Below, one piece after another: positions 1-11,000 of a stretch of 53,292 nucleotides of DNA. The translations under genes were made by a program, and so were the position numbers. The notes below the pieces were generated by a model, which worked only from the letters and a program-made list of their open reading frames with translations, was not told where the DNA came from and searched no databases. The DNA is from Bacteroides reticulotermitis JCM 10512 (lineage in GTDB: Bacteria; Bacteroidota; Bacteroidia; Bacteroidales; Bacteroidaceae): contig NZ_BAIV01000038.1 of assembly GCF_000517545.1 (NCBI RefSeq), forward strand, positions 1 to 53,292. The letters are read 5' to 3'. Positions within the stretch are counted from its first letter, which is position 1; each line of letters opens with the position of its first letter.

Positions 1-1
1 C

Positions 2-262
2 CGGGACTTTAAACCACGCGGAGAAGGTGGATTCAAACCAAGAGGCGACCGGGACTTTAAACCACGTGCAGAAGGAGAATTCACACCACGTGCAGAAGGC
101 GAGCGCAGACCACGTAAAGAAGGAGGATTCAGACCACGTACGGAAGGAGACTTCAAGCCAAGAGGAGACCGGGAATTTAAACCGCGTACAGAAGGAGAAC
201 GCAGACCGCGTAGAGAGTTCAGAGGCGACAGAGAACCCAGAATCAAGAAAGAGGAGGATTAA
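2..262 (+). CDS. C-terminal basic repeat tail of an unidentified protein (5' end outside window)
   Basis: This frame is open from the window edge to a TAA at 260-262 and gives 86 residues. It consists of degenerate repeats of the form F-K/R-P-R-x-E-G-E/D and G-D-R-D/E-F-K-P-R, ending in a Lys/Glu-rich stretch. Low-complexity Arg/Gly/Glu tails of this type occur on RNA-interacting proteins of Bacteroidetes such as DEAD-box helicases and pseudouridine synthases, but the catalytic part lies outside the window, so the identity stays open. The next gene starts one base after this stop, and its likely ribosome-binding site (GAGGAGG, 251-257) lies inside this tail. A different frame here is also open and in phase with the peptidase gene, but it is best explained as a by-product of the repeat. 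Confidence 0.72.
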   Translation, partial: RDFKPRGEGGFKPRGDRDFKPRAEGEFTPRAEGERRPRKEGGFRPRTEGDFKPRGDREFKPRTEGERRPRREFRGDREPRIKKEED

Positions 263-263
263 A

Positions 264-2457
264 ATGAAACTGAAAAGTGGTATAAGAGTGATCGGGTTGC
301 TATTTGCACTCGTAACAATGACCCATATGACAGCACAAACCAAACAAGTACCCAGCCTGGAAGATCTAATTCCAGGTGGTGAAACGTATCGTTATACCCA
401 GAACCTGTACGGGCTTCAATGGTGGGGTGACGAATGCATCAAGCCCGGTATTGACACCCTTTATTCCGTCCAACCGGCAACAGGCAAAGAAACCGTACTC
501 ACGACTCGTGAGCAAGTTAACCAGGTATTGGAAGAAAAGAAAGCAGGCCGTCTGCCCCACTTCTATTCGGTAAGCTTCCCGTGGGCTGACAAATCACAAA
601 TGTTACTCACCCTCGGAGGGAAATACCTGACTTACGACTTCCGAACCAATCAGATTATCCATACCCGGACGCTGAAAGAAGGAGCAGCCAATCAGGACTA
701 CTGCACCGCCAACGGAAACGTAGCGTATACCATAGCTAACAATCTGTATGTGAACGATCAGGCCGTAACCGACGAACCCGAAGGTATCGTTTGCGGACAA
801 TCCGTGCACCGCAACGAGTTTGGCATCCGAAAAGGTACTTTCTGGAGCCCCCAAGGAAATCTCTTGGCATTCTACCGGATGGACGAACGAATGGTAACCC
901 AATATCCGCTTGTAGACATCACCACACGCATAGCCGAGCTCAACCAAGTTCGTTATCCGATGGCCGGAATGACTAGCCATCTGGTCACAGTCGGTATCTA
1001 CAATCCCACAACCGGGAAAAGCATCTACCTCGATGCCGGAGATCCGACCGATCGTTACTTCACTAATATCAGCTGGTCGCCGGATGAAAAAAGCATCTAC
1101 CTCATCGAACTGAATCGCGATCAGAATCATGCCAAGCTGATAAGCTATGATGCTACTACCGGAGCTCAAAAGGAAGTTCTGTATGAAGAGACTCATCCAA
1201 GTACGTAGAGCCTCAACAAGCCATTCAATTCTTACCATGGATGATACGAAATTTATCTACCAGAGTCAGCGAGATGGTTACAACCACCTTTACCTGTTCG
1301 ATACCCGCTCCAAACAGAAAGCCCAATGGCAAGAAACAACGGGAGGAGCCAAGTATTACGAACCGGTAAAAGTAAAGCAACTCACCCGGGGGAAATGGTT
1401 GGTTAGCAGCGTACTGGGATTCAATGAAAAGAAGAAAGAGGTTGTTTTCACCGCCTGCGAAGGGCTGAAAACCGGGCATCTGTCAGTCAACGTTGCCAAC
1501 GGAAAGCTGAATCGCCCCTTCGAAACGTGTACGGAAAGCGAACGCAACGGCATGCTCAGCGCATCGGGCAACTACCTGATCGACATTTACTCAACAGTTA
1601 CCGAGCCACGCAGCATCGATATCGTCCAAACACAAAACGCTAAAAGTATCCGTTTGCTAACGGCTAAAAGCCCTTACGAAGGTTATCAGATGCCTAGCAT
1701 TGAAGTCGGTACGCTTAAGGCAGCCGACGGCACGACCGATCTGCACTACCGGCTGTTGAAGCCGGCCGATTTCGATCCGAAGAAGCAATACCCCGTCATC
1801 GTCTATGTATACGGAGGCCCTCACGCACAGATGATCACCGGTGGCTGGCAGAACGGAGCCCGTGGATGGGATATATACATGGCCAACAAAGGCTACATCA
1901 TGTTTTCTGTTGACAACCGGGGCAGCAGCAACCGGGGACTCGAGTTTGAGAACGCCGTATTCCGCCATCTGGGTATCGAAGAAGGAAAAGATCAACTGAA
2001 AGGGATCGATTACCTGAAAACGCTGCCCTACGTCGACGGCAACCGCATCGGTGTACATGGATGGAGCTTTGGCGGACATATGACAACCGCTCTCTTGCTG
2101 CGTTATCCCGAAGTATTCAAAGTCGGAGTAGCCGGAGGACCGGTTATCGACTGGTCGTATTATGAAATTATGTACGGCGAACGCTACATGGATACCCCAC
2201 AGGACAACCCCGAAGGCTATAAAGAAGGCAATCTGAAGAATCTGGCGGGTGCATTGAAAGGCCATCTGTTGATTATTCACGACGACCACGACGACACTTG
2301 CGTGCCGCAACATACCTTCTCGTTTATGAAAGCTTGCGTAGACGCCCGTACCTACCCCGATTTGTTTATCTATCCGGGGCACAAACACAATGTTTCAGGA
2401 CGTGACCGTGTACACCTGCATGAGAAGATTACCCGTTATTTCGAAGAACATTTATAA
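264..2457 (+). CDS. DPP-IV-like S9 family prolyl peptidase (two frameshifts)
   Basis: This is a secreted serine peptidase of the S9 dipeptidyl-peptidase IV type, expected in the periplasm or on the cell surface, releasing X-Pro dipeptides. ATG 264 is chosen because it follows GAGGAGG and opens a signal peptide (MKLKSGIRVIGLLFALVTM). The N-terminal half has beta-propeller motifs such as WSPDE. The hydrolase half has VYVYGGPH, the nucleophile motif GWSFGGH (Ser about 602), an Asp motif HDDHDDT and the His motif GHKHN. The frame breaks twice, near 1200 (one A missing from CCAAAG) and near 1238 (one G missing after CCATGG). Repairing both gives 731 residues, a normal length. Both breaks look like single-base consensus losses. 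The gene lies between the repeat-tail gene and purD with little spacing. Confidence 0.9.
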
Positions 2458-2469
2458 TTTCCGACTGAT

Positions 2470-3742
2470 ATGAAGATTTTGTTACTAGGCTCGGGCGGCC
2501 GTGAGCATGCGTTAGCATGGAAAATTGCCCAAAGTCCGAGAGTTGAGAAACTATACATCGCGCCGGGAAATGCCGGAAGCAATGCCGTAGGCGAGAATGT
2601 AAACATACAGGCTACCGACTTTGAAGCAATCGCCGCTTTCGCTCTGCAAGAGCAAGTAAGCATTGTCGTAGTAGGACCTGAAGACCCCTTGGTAAAAGGC
2701 ATCTATGACTACTTCCAGAATCGTGCCGACCTCCGGCAGATCGCTGTGGTAGGCCCTTCTGCCAAAGGAGCGGAATTGGAAGGCAGTAAGGAATTTGCCA
2801 AAGGCTTTATGATGCGCCACAACATCCCGACAGCCCGCTATAAAAGTATCACTTCCAACAACCTGGAAGAAGGCTATGCTTTCCTCGAGAGCCTGGAAGC
2901 TCCCTATGTACTGAAAGCCGACGGCCTTTGTGCCGGTAAAGGAGTCTTGATCCTTCCGACACTCGCCGAAGCCAAAAAAGAGTTGAAAGACATGCTGGGT
3001 GGCATGTTCGGCTCGGCTTCCTCTACAGTGGTAATCGAAGAATTCCTGAGCGGCATCGAGTGCTCCGTATTCGTTCTGACTGACGGCGAGCACTACAAAG
3101 TATTGCCCGTTGCCAAGGACTACAAACGAATCGGTGAAGGCGATACAGGCTCAACACCGGTGGAATGGGTAGCGTAACTCCGGTTCCGTTTGCCGACGAG
3201 GAATATATGGAGAAAGTACGTACACGCATCATCGAACCAACCATCAACGGGCTGATTGAAGAGAAGATCACCTACAAAGGCTTTATCTTCCTCGGACTGA
3301 TCCGGGTGAAAGGCGAACCGATGATGATCGAATACAACGTTCGCATGGGTGATCCGGAGACTGAAAGTGTGGTACTACGCATTCAGAGCGATTTCGTCGA
3401 CCTTCTCGAAGGAGTAGCCGAAGGCAATCTGCATGAAAAGACGTTGGTTATGGACCACGTACGGCAGGATGTGTGATCCTTGTTAGCGGTGGTTATCCGG
3501 AAGATTACGAAAAAGGCTTCCCAATTAGCGGTTTGGAACAAGCTGCTGCTACCGATAGCATCATCTTCCATGCCGGAACAACGGTAAAGGACGGACAGGT
3601 AGTGACTAACGGCGGACGTGTGATCGCTGTATGCTCCTACGGGGAAACCAAAGAAGAAGCCTTGGTGAAAAGCTACGAAGTGGCCGACAAGATTCAGTTT
3701 GAGAAGAAATACTTCCGACGCGACATCGGGTTTGATCTGTAA
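2470..3742 (+). CDS. purD: phosphoribosylamine-glycine ligase (two frameshifts)
   Basis: PurD joins glycine to phosphoribosylamine with ATP to make GAR, the second step of de novo purine synthesis. The N-terminus carries the glycine-rich GSGGREHALAWKI motif. The ATP-grasp region follows (KADGLCAGKGV near residue 160, then NVRMGDPETE), and the C-terminus has LVSGGYPEDYEKG. The frame breaks near 3150, where CTCAACACC has lost a C so that GLNTGGMGSVTP is split, and again near 3455, where CACCGTACG has lost a C. Repair gives 424 residues, the usual PurD length. Because purD is a core biosynthetic gene and both lesions are one-base losses in CC runs, sequencing error is more likely than gene decay. 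It begins 12 bases after the peptidase gene. Confidence 0.93.
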
Positions 3743-3762
3743 CTAACAACAAACCATAGGCA

Positions 3763-4761
3763 ATGAGAACAAGGAGACTTCAAAATCAGGTGACGGCAGG
3801 ACGCTTTACGCTACCTGTTGTTATCATGATCTGCACCCTTTGCTGGGTGCTGACCTCCCTCATTTTGCCCGATCTCAGCATGCCGGAAAGCAGTTACCCA
3901 CTTTGGGAGTCAGCTCGTTTGCTACTCCCGACCTGGGCTGAACGGCTCAGCAGCTACCTGACGTACGGCATGATCGGTTATTTCCTCATCGAGCTGAACA
4001 ACCAGTTTACCATCATCCGCATGCGGGCCTCCGTGCAAACCTCCATCCTGTTCCTACTGGTTACCGTTTGCCCGGAAATGCACATCCTCTATGCCGGTGA
4101 TCTGGCTGCCATCGCTTTCCTTATATCCATCTATTTTCTATTTAAGAGCTACCAACAGAGCCGACCGGCAAGCTATCTCTTTTATTCTTTTCTGTTTATA
4201 GGAGGGGGCAGCTTCTTTTTCCCGCAATTCGCTTTCTTCGGCATTTTATGGCTGCTGGAGGCCTACCGCTTTCAGTCGCTCAACCTCCGAAGCTTTTGCG
4301 CCGCGCTGCTGGGGTTAATGTTTCCCTATTGGTTCTTGCTCGGGCACGCCTTCTTTTACGATCAGATGGAGCTGTTCTATCATCCGTTCATCGAACTGAC
4401 TACATTCAGTCCACTGATGGATCTACAAGCTTTAAGGCCTTGGGAGATGGCTACACTCGGTTATCTGCTGGTGATGTTCATCATCAGTGCCGGCCATTGT
4501 ATTGTCACCGGATTTGAAGATAAAATCCGCACGCGGTCTTACTTGCAGTTCCTCATCGAACTGACTTTCTTCATTTTCCTATTCATCTTCTTGCAACCGG
4601 CTTTGTGTATCAACCTGCTTCCGCTGCTTATCATCAGCACCAGCATCTTGATCGGGCATTTGCTTGTGCTAACCAACAGCAAGACATCGAACGTGTTTTT
4701 TATTTGCTCAATAGTAGCACTCATCCTCTTATACGGTTTTAATATATGGACGCTTTTGTAG
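3763..4761 (+). CDS. multi-pass inner-membrane protein of unknown function
   Basis: The 332-residue product is very hydrophobic, with about eight predicted membrane segments, beginning near residue 18 and ending with a helix at the extreme C-terminus. Short polar loops contain a conserved-looking FFFPQFAFFGILWLLEAYRF stretch near residue 148. It resembles the DUF6427-like membrane proteins of Bacteroidetes in general architecture, but I cannot confirm that family by eye. It starts 20 bases after purD and its end overlaps the next gene by 16 bases, which suggests co-transcription with its neighbours. No catalytic motif is visible and no function is assigned. Confidence 0.8.
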   Translation: MRTRRLQNQVTAGRFTLPVVIMICTLCWVLTSLILPDLSMPESSYPLWESARLLLPTWAERLSSYLTYGMIGYFLIELNNQFTIIRMRASVQTSILFLLVTVCPEMHILYAGDLAAIAFLISIYFLFKSYQQSRPASYLFYSFLFIGGGSFFFPQFAFFGILWLLEAYRFQSLNLRSFCAALLGLMFPYWFLLGHAFFYDQMELFYHPFIELTTFSPLMDLQALRPWEMATLGYLLVMFIISAGHCIVTGFEDKIRTRSYLQFLIELTFFIFLFIFLQPALCINLLPLLIISTSILIGHLLVLTNSKTSNVFFICSIVALILLYGFNIWTLL

Positions 4762-5225
4762 ATTCCGCCACACAACTCTTGATTCAATGGGGACTTCCTG
4801 GACTATTTATCGCCGCTCTGCTGGCAGGTAGCATCGTACCCTTTAGTTCCGAGCTTGTACTTGTGGCACTCGTTCAACTGGGGCTTAACCCCACCGCCTG
4901 TCTGATATCAGCCGCATTGGGCAATACGGCGGGTGGTATGACTTGTTATTTCATGGGCCGTATGGGGAAGGTCACCTGGATCGAGAAGTATTTCAAGGTC
5001 AAGAAAGAACGACTGGACAAGATGGTCGGTTTTCTGCAAGGCAAGGGGGCCTTAATGGCATTCTTCACCTTCCTGCCCGCCTTGGGCGAGGTTATCGCCA
5101 TCGCGCTCGGTTTTATGCGGAGCAACATCTGGCTGACTACGGCATCCATGTTCGCCGGCAAACTGATTCGTTACATCATCCTGATGTATATTCTTCAACA
5201 AGCTGTGGACTTTGTAGCCGGTTAA
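4746..5225 (+). CDS. small DedA/YqaA-type membrane protein (VTT domain)
   Basis: The 159-residue product matches the short YqaA branch of the DedA/VTT family, integral membrane proteins linked in other bacteria to lipid transport and membrane homeostasis. Visible signatures are the segment GSIVPFSSELVLVALV near residue 28, a glycine-rich SAALGNTAGGM near 56 and FFTFLPALGEVIAIALGF near 101, separated by a basic loop (KVKKERLDKM). The start overlaps the preceding membrane-protein gene by 16 bases, so translation may be coupled. Substrate and exact role cannot be read from the sequence. Confidence 0.85.
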   Translation: MDAFVDSATQLLIQWGLPGLFIAALLAGSIVPFSSELVLVALVQLGLNPTACLISAALGNTAGGMTCYFMGRMGKVTWIEKYFKVKKERLDKMVGFLQGKGALMAFFTFLPALGEVIAIALGFMRSNIWLTTASMFAGKLIRYIILMYILQQAVDFVAG

Positions 5226-5248
5226 TCCAGATCAATGAGCAAACAACC

Positions 5249-5974
5249 ATGAAAAGAATCATAGAAAGAACAGACGACGGAAGCGCTACACTCTTTGTAC
5301 CCGAACTGAACGAACATTATCATTCGACGAAGGGCGCACGCACCGAATCGCAGCATATCTTCATCGATATGGGGCTGAAAGCATCCGCCTCTCCTACTCC
5401 ACAGATTCTTGAGATTGGATTCGGTACGGGACTTAACGCCTGGCTAACGCTGGAAGAAGCCGAGAGAAGCGGGCGACATGTGCACTATACCGGACTTGAA
5501 CTTTACCCACTCTCCTGGGAAATGGTAGAGCCGCTCGGTTACATCGCCCCCGACGAACAGATACAGATAGAAAACCAGATGCAAAGTGCATCCGAATTAT
5601 TTCACCAACTCCATACAGTTCCCTGGGGCGAGTCGGTAGCCATCACGCCGCACTTCACCTTGCAGAAGATTCAAATAGATGCCAACGAGTATCTAGAAAG
5701 CAGTCCGGCAAACCGTACTTCCGTTTCGACAAATATCGAAAGGCCGGGAGCGGATATCGTTTATTTTGACGCTTTTGCTCCCGAAAAGCAACCCGACCTT
5801 TGGTCGCAAGAACTATTTGACCAGTTATACGTTTTACTAAATAAAGGGGGTATACTGACTACCTACTGTGCCAAAGGTGTTGTACGCCGGATGTTGCAGT
5901 CGGCAGGATTTACCGTCGAACGCCTGCCCGGCCCTCCCGGAGGGAAAAGAGAAATTCTGCGAGCCGGCAAATAA
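5249..5974 (+). CDS. mnmD: tRNA 5-methylaminomethyl-2-thiouridine methyltransferase, MnmD type
   Basis: The 241-residue product looks like a stand-alone MnmD, corresponding to the methyltransferase domain of the fused MnmC. This domain uses S-adenosylmethionine for the last methylation in making mnm5s2U34 in tRNA. The SAM-binding motif LEIGFGTGLNAWLTLEEAE is near residue 49. A later DIVYFDAFAPEKQPDLWSQE is the typical motif IV of the family, followed by TYCAKGVVRRML. ATG 5249 is chosen because the protein then begins MKRIIERTDDGS, as family members do; the frame is open further upstream but only across the preceding gene. No FAD-dependent MnmC domain follows. Confidence 0.87.
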   Translation: MKRIIERTDDGSATLFVPELNEHYHSTKGARTESQHIFIDMGLKASASPTPQILEIGFGTGLNAWLTLEEAERSGRHVHYTGLELYPLSWEMVEPLGYIAPDEQIQIENQMQSASELFHQLHTVPWGESVAITPHFTLQKIQIDANEYLESSPANRTSVSTNIERPGADIVYFDAFAPEKQPDLWSQELFDQLYVLLNKGGILTTYCAKGVVRRMLQSAGFTVERLPGPPGGKREILRAGK

Positions 5975-6012
5975 ACAGAAATATCAACCACATATAAAAA
6001 CAAAAAACAGAC

Positions 6013-6917
6013 ATGAGAATTCAGATAAAAGGCGCCAAACTCCTGCTACTCCTCGCTTCCAGTGCGATTATAGCAGCATGCGGCGGGCAATCTTCCAAAC
6101 GCAACGAGCATGAGAAGCCTATCATAACAGTCACTATCGAACCCCAACGCTATTTTGTCGAAGCAATTGCCGGTGACAAATTCAATGTGGTGAGCATGGT
6201 GCCCAAAGGAGCTAATCACGAAACATACGATCCCATCCCGCAACAACTCGTCTCTTTGGGAGAGAGTAAAGCATATTTTCGCATTGGTTACATCAGCTTT
6301 GAACAAGCCTGGATGGACCGCCTGATGAAAAACACCCCGCACTTGCAGGTGTTCGACACATCCAAAGGGGTCGACTTAATACTGAACCATGAAGATACGG
6401 CTCACGCACATGGCGATCATGAAGGACATAGCCACGCTGTGGAACCTCACATCTGGAGTTCGGCAACCAATGCGCTGATTATTGCGCAGAATACCTATAA
6501 AGCACTTTGCGCAATCGATAAAGCGAATGAATCGTACTATCTGGTACGTTATGATTCCCTACGTAAACATATCGAGCATACCGATAGCATCATTTGCAAA
6601 GAGCTTACGCATTCTACCGGCTCAAAATCGTTCATGATCTATCATCCGGCACTCTCCTACTTCGCCCGCGACTATGGACTCCACCAAATAGCGATCGAAG
6701 AAGCGGCAAAGAGCCTTCGCCTGCCCATCTGAAGAAGTTGGTCGACGCTTGCAAAAGCGAAAAGGTGAAAGTGATCTTCATACAACCGGAGTTTGACGAA
6801 CGTAACGCGGAGACTATATCCAAGCAAACCGGAGCGAAAATCATTTCGATCAATCCCTTGAATTACGATTGGGACACGGAAATGTTACACGTTACCAAAG
6901 CACTCATTACTCAATGA
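6013..6917 (+). CDS. znuA: zinc-type ABC transporter substrate-binding lipoprotein (one frameshift)
   Basis: This is a cluster-A1 metal-binding lipoprotein resembling ZnuA. A lipoprotein signal ends in IIAAC (Cys about 22). The ligand histidine regions include GANHETYDP near residue 69, a His-rich loop HAHGDHEGHSH near 131-141 and the following EPHIWSS motif. Such loops typically collect Zn(II) or Mn(II). The frame breaks near 6703, where GAAGGCGGC has lost one G. Repair restores IEEGGKEPSPAHLKKL and a 301-residue protein ending at 6917. The ATPase gene overlaps the stop codon as ATGA when its upstream start is used, consistent with an operon. Confidence 0.88.
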
Positions 6918-7722
6918 CCAATCAACCCGGCACAAACATGAAACCGCTCATTGAGATCCGAGATCTCTCGGCCGGATATGAAGGGCGACAAGTACTGCGC
7001 GATGTCAACCTGACGGTGTACGAGCGCGACTTTCTGGGCGTCATTGGCCCGAACGGCGGGGGTAAGACTACGTTGATTAAGTGCATCCTGGGATTGCTGA
7101 AACCGACGGGTGGTAAAATCACCTTTCATATGTCAGATGGTACTCAAACCACCAATTCCAACGATCGGCCTACATTGGGCTACCTGCCGCAGTACAATAC
7201 CATCGACCGGAAGTTCCCGATTTCCGTAGAAGAGGTTATCCTTTCCGGTTTGAGTGTTCAGCAAAAGCTGTACGCACGTTTTACGCATGAGCAACGGGAA
7301 AAAGGACGTGCGATTATCGAACGTATGGGACTCGAAGGACTGGAGAAACGTGCCATCGGGCAACTTAGCGGGGGACAACTCCAACGTGCCTTATTGGGAC
7401 GTGCCATCATCTCCGATCCGTCCGTGGTTATCCTCGACGAACCGAGCACCTATATCGACAAACGATTCGAAGCCCGCCTGTATGAGCTACTGGCGGAGAT
7501 CAATAACGATTGTGCCATCATTCTGGTTAGCCACGATATCGGTACGGTTCTGCAACAAGTGAAATCCATCGCTTGTGTGAATGAATCGCTCGATTACCAC
7601 CCGATACGGGCATCACAAGCGAATGGTTGGAGAGAAACTTCCACTGCCCCATCGAATTGTTGGGACACGGCACGTTGCCACACCGCATCTTGGGTGAGCA
7701 TCATCACCACGATCACGCCTAA
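6914..7722 (+). CDS. znuC: metal ABC transporter ATP-binding protein, ZnuC type (one frameshift)
   Basis: This is the nucleotide-binding subunit of a zinc/manganese ABC importer. It has the Walker A motif GPNGGGKTT, the signature LSGGQLQRALLGRA, Walker B VVILDEPS and the switch His in LVSHD. The frame breaks near 7602, where CACCCCGAT has lost one C. Repair gives a normal C-terminus with DYHPDTGITSEWLE and a final His-rich GEHHHDHA, stopping at 7720-7722. Two starts are possible: ATG 6914 overlaps the upstream stop, while ATG 6938 gives MKPLIEIRDLS, closer to typical family starts. The permease that should complete the transporter is not adjacent. Confidence 0.87.
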
Positions 7723-8036
7723 AACCCTTCGTCGGAAGAAAGCGAATCATTTATACGGGGCTGATCATTGTCCAACGAGTCTTCTCGCAGTGAAGTGAGC
7801 CGAGCTTAGTTTACAGACCGGATATAGCTAGCTCGGTCGAAAGCCGGGTGTAGCGTATAAGTCGGTAATAGTTGGCTATCTGAAAGGGTTTTACAGCCTT
7901 TTTCATGTCGGAAAACATCGTTTATCGGAAGAGAATTACATAATAATTCTTATCATTCTATCCGTTTGTACATGGATTTCATTATCTTTGCGCCCATGTA
8001 ACGTGTTTTTAACGAATAAACTACGATATAGCGCTA
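7723..8036. other. 314-bp intergenic region before the DUF2723 gene
   Basis: No coding sequence or RNA gene was recognised here. The left part is mixed composition, and the right part becomes AT-rich with the promoter-like TATCTTTG at 7983-7990. No clear hairpin followed by a T-run was seen after the ATPase gene. Confidence 0.5.
7983..7990 (+). promoter_or_regulatory. Bacteroides-type -7 element TATCTTTG
   Basis: TATCTTTG matches the Bacteroides -7 consensus TAnnTTTG and lies 46 bases before the DUF2723 start codon. A TTTG at 7965-7968 is nearer than the usual spacing for a -33 element, so only the -7 box is well supported. Confidence 0.5.
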
Positions 8037-11000
8037 ATGAAACAGTACAGAACCGTGAACAACTTAATGGGTTGGCTCACATTCATTATTGCAGCAACAG
8101 TCTATTGCCTCACGATAGAACCTACTGCCAGCTTTTGGGACTGCCCCGAGTTTATAACCACCGGCTATAAACTGGAAGTCGGCCACCCACCCGGCGCACC
8201 TTTCTTCATGTTAATGGCAAACCTGTTTACCCAATTCGCCTCCGATGTAACCACCGTAGCGAAGATGGTGAATTATATGAGCGCACTGATGAGTGGCGCC
8301 TGTATCCTGTTCCTCTTCTGGAGCATCACCCATTTGGTACGCAAACTGGTTGTCAGTGACGAGAATAACATCACGAAAGGACAGCTCATTACCATCATGG
8401 GTAGCGGATTGGTAGGCGCTTTGGTCTACACTTTCAGCGATACGTTCTGGTTCTCGGCTGTCGAAGGTGAGGTATACGCGTTCTCTTCGCTCTTCACCGC
8501 CGTTGTATTCTGGCTGATCCTGAAATGGGAAGATGTAGCCGACCAACCACACAGCGACCGCTGGATCATTCTAATCGCTTACCTAACCGGATTGAGTATC
8601 GGTGTCCACTTGCTGAACCTGCTCTGTTTGCCGGCTATCGTACTGGTTTATTATTACAAGAAAACACCGAATGCAACCGCAAAAGGCTCCTTGCTAGCAC
8701 TGCTCGGCTCAGGCATTCTGGTAGCTGCTGTGCTTTACGGCATCGTACCGGGTATTGTAAAAGTCGGTGGCTGGTTCGAACTACTGTTTGTCAATAGCTT
8801 AGGCATGTCGTTCAACACAGGTGTAGTAGTCTACATCATCGTTTTAGCCGCTTCGCTTATCTGGGGCATCTACGAAAGTTACAACGAGAAAAGCAAACTG
8901 CGCATGGCGGTCTCTTTCGTCGTTACAATCGCCCTGTTGGGTATTCCGTTCTATGGACATGGAGTCAGCAGCATTCTGATTGGTATCGTAGTAATTGCCG
9001 CCCTGGCCATCTACTTGGCTCCGCAAGTACAAGAGAAAATAAAAGAAAAATGGCGTATCTCCGCCCGCACCATGAACACAGCCCTGTTGTGTACCATGAT
9101 GATCGTAATCGGTTATTCGTCTTACGCACTGATTGTAATCCGTTCCACCGCCAATACGCCGATGGATCAGAACTCTCCGGAGGATATTTTCACGCTGGGC
9201 GAATACCTCGGCCGTGAACAATACGGTACTCGTCCGCTTTTCTACGGCCCTGCTTTCTCTTCGAAAGTAGCTCTTGATGTGAAAGACGGCTACTGTGTAC
9301 CGCGCCAAACCGAAACCGGCAGCAAGTATATCCGCAAGGAAAAGAAATCCGCCGACGAGAAGGACGAGTATATCGAACTTCCCGGACGCATCGAATACAC
9401 ATACGCACAGAACATGCTCTTCCCGCGTATGTACAGTGCCTCTCATGCACCTCTCTACAAACAATGGGTGGATGTGAAAGGCAATGATGTTCCGTATGAC
9501 CAATGCGGGGAAATGGTAACGGTGAACGTGCCTACCCAATGGGAAAACATCAAGTTCTTCTTCTCTTACCAACTGAATTTCATGTACTGGCGCTACTTCA
9601 TGTGGAACTTTGCCGGACGTCAAAACGACATTCAAGGTAGCGGAGAAATAGAGCATGGCAATTGGATAACCGGTATTTCGTTTATCGACAATGCCCTGGT
9701 AGGTAACCAGAATCTACTGCCGCAAGATCTTAAAACCAACAAAGGACATAACGTATTCTACTGTTTGCCACTGTTACTGGGGCTAGTCGGACTTTTCTGG
9801 CAAGCCTATCACAGTCAGCGAGGTATCCAGCAGTTCTGGGTGGTGTTCTTCCTCTTCTTTATGACGGGTATTGCTATTGTACTCTACCTCAACCAGACAC
9901 CTGCGCAACCGCGTGAGCGTGACTATGCGTATGCCGGCTCGTTCTATGCGTTCGCCATCTGGATCGGTATGGGTGTGGCAGGCGTAATCCGTTTGCTGCA
10001 GGACTATGCCAAGATGAAAGAGCTTCCCGCAGCCGCATTGGCCTCGGTAGTCTGCTTGCTGGTTCCCATCCAAATGGCGGGACAGACTTGGGACGACCAC
10101 GATCGTAGCGGACGTTATGTGGCTCGCGACTTTGGACAGAACTACCTGATGACGTTGCAGGAGAAAGGCAATCCGGTAATCTTCACCAACGGTGATAACG
10201 ATACATTCCCCTTGTGGTACAACCAGGAGACTGAAGGATTCCGTACCGATACGCGAACCTGTAACCTGAGTTACCTGCAAACCGACTGGTACATCGACCA
10301 AATGAAGCGTCCGGCTTACGACTCTCCGTCACTGCCCATCACATGGGATCGTTGGGAGTATGTGGAAGGACAAAACGAATACGTATCCATCCGCCCTGAA
10401 GTAAGAAAGAGCATTGACGATATGTACGCCGAAGCCGATAGCGCAGCCGAGAACGGCGATCCGAAGCTTTTGGAGAACCTCAAACAGCAGTTTGGTGACA
10501 ATCCATACGAGCTGAAGAATATACTCAAATATTGGGTACGCTCTGATAAGGAAGGGCTTCGCGTTATCCCAACCGATAGCTTAGTCATGAAAATCGATAA
10601 GGAAGCCGTACGCCGCTCGGGCATGAAGATCCCCGACGCATTGGGCGACTCTATCCCCGAATACATGACTATCCTGCTGAGAGACGCCAATGGTAAACCC
10701 AAACGTGCACTCTACAAGAGCGAACTGATGATGCTCGAAATGTTGGCTAATGCGAACTGGGAACGTCCGTTCTATATGGCAATCACCGTTGGCAGTGAGA
10801 ATCAACTGGGCATGGAGAACCACTTCATCCAAGAGGGCCTTGCTTACCGGTTCACACCGTTCGATACGAACAAGCTAAACAGCAAGATAGACTCCGAGAA
10901 GATGTACGATAACCTGATGAACAAGTTCAAGTTCGGTGGCATCGACAAACCGGGTATCTATATTGACGAGAACGTAATGCGGATGTGCTACACGCATCGC

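Noticed and set aside
27..263. Open frame over the repeat tail that joins the peptidase gene upstream of ATG 264
   Set aside because: It is the out-of-frame copy of a repeat whose other frame ends in a clear TAA, and a good signal peptide and ribosome-binding site start at ATG 264.
603..1238. 211-codon minus-strand frame
   Set aside because: It lies wholly inside the peptidase gene, shows no motif, and the plus-strand protein is well supported.
8844..9656. 270-codon minus-strand frame
   Set aside because: It is antisense to the DUF2723 gene, has an unusual composition and no signature.
9783..10301. 172-codon minus-strand frame
   Set aside because: It is antisense to the DUF2723 gene and has no recognisable domain.
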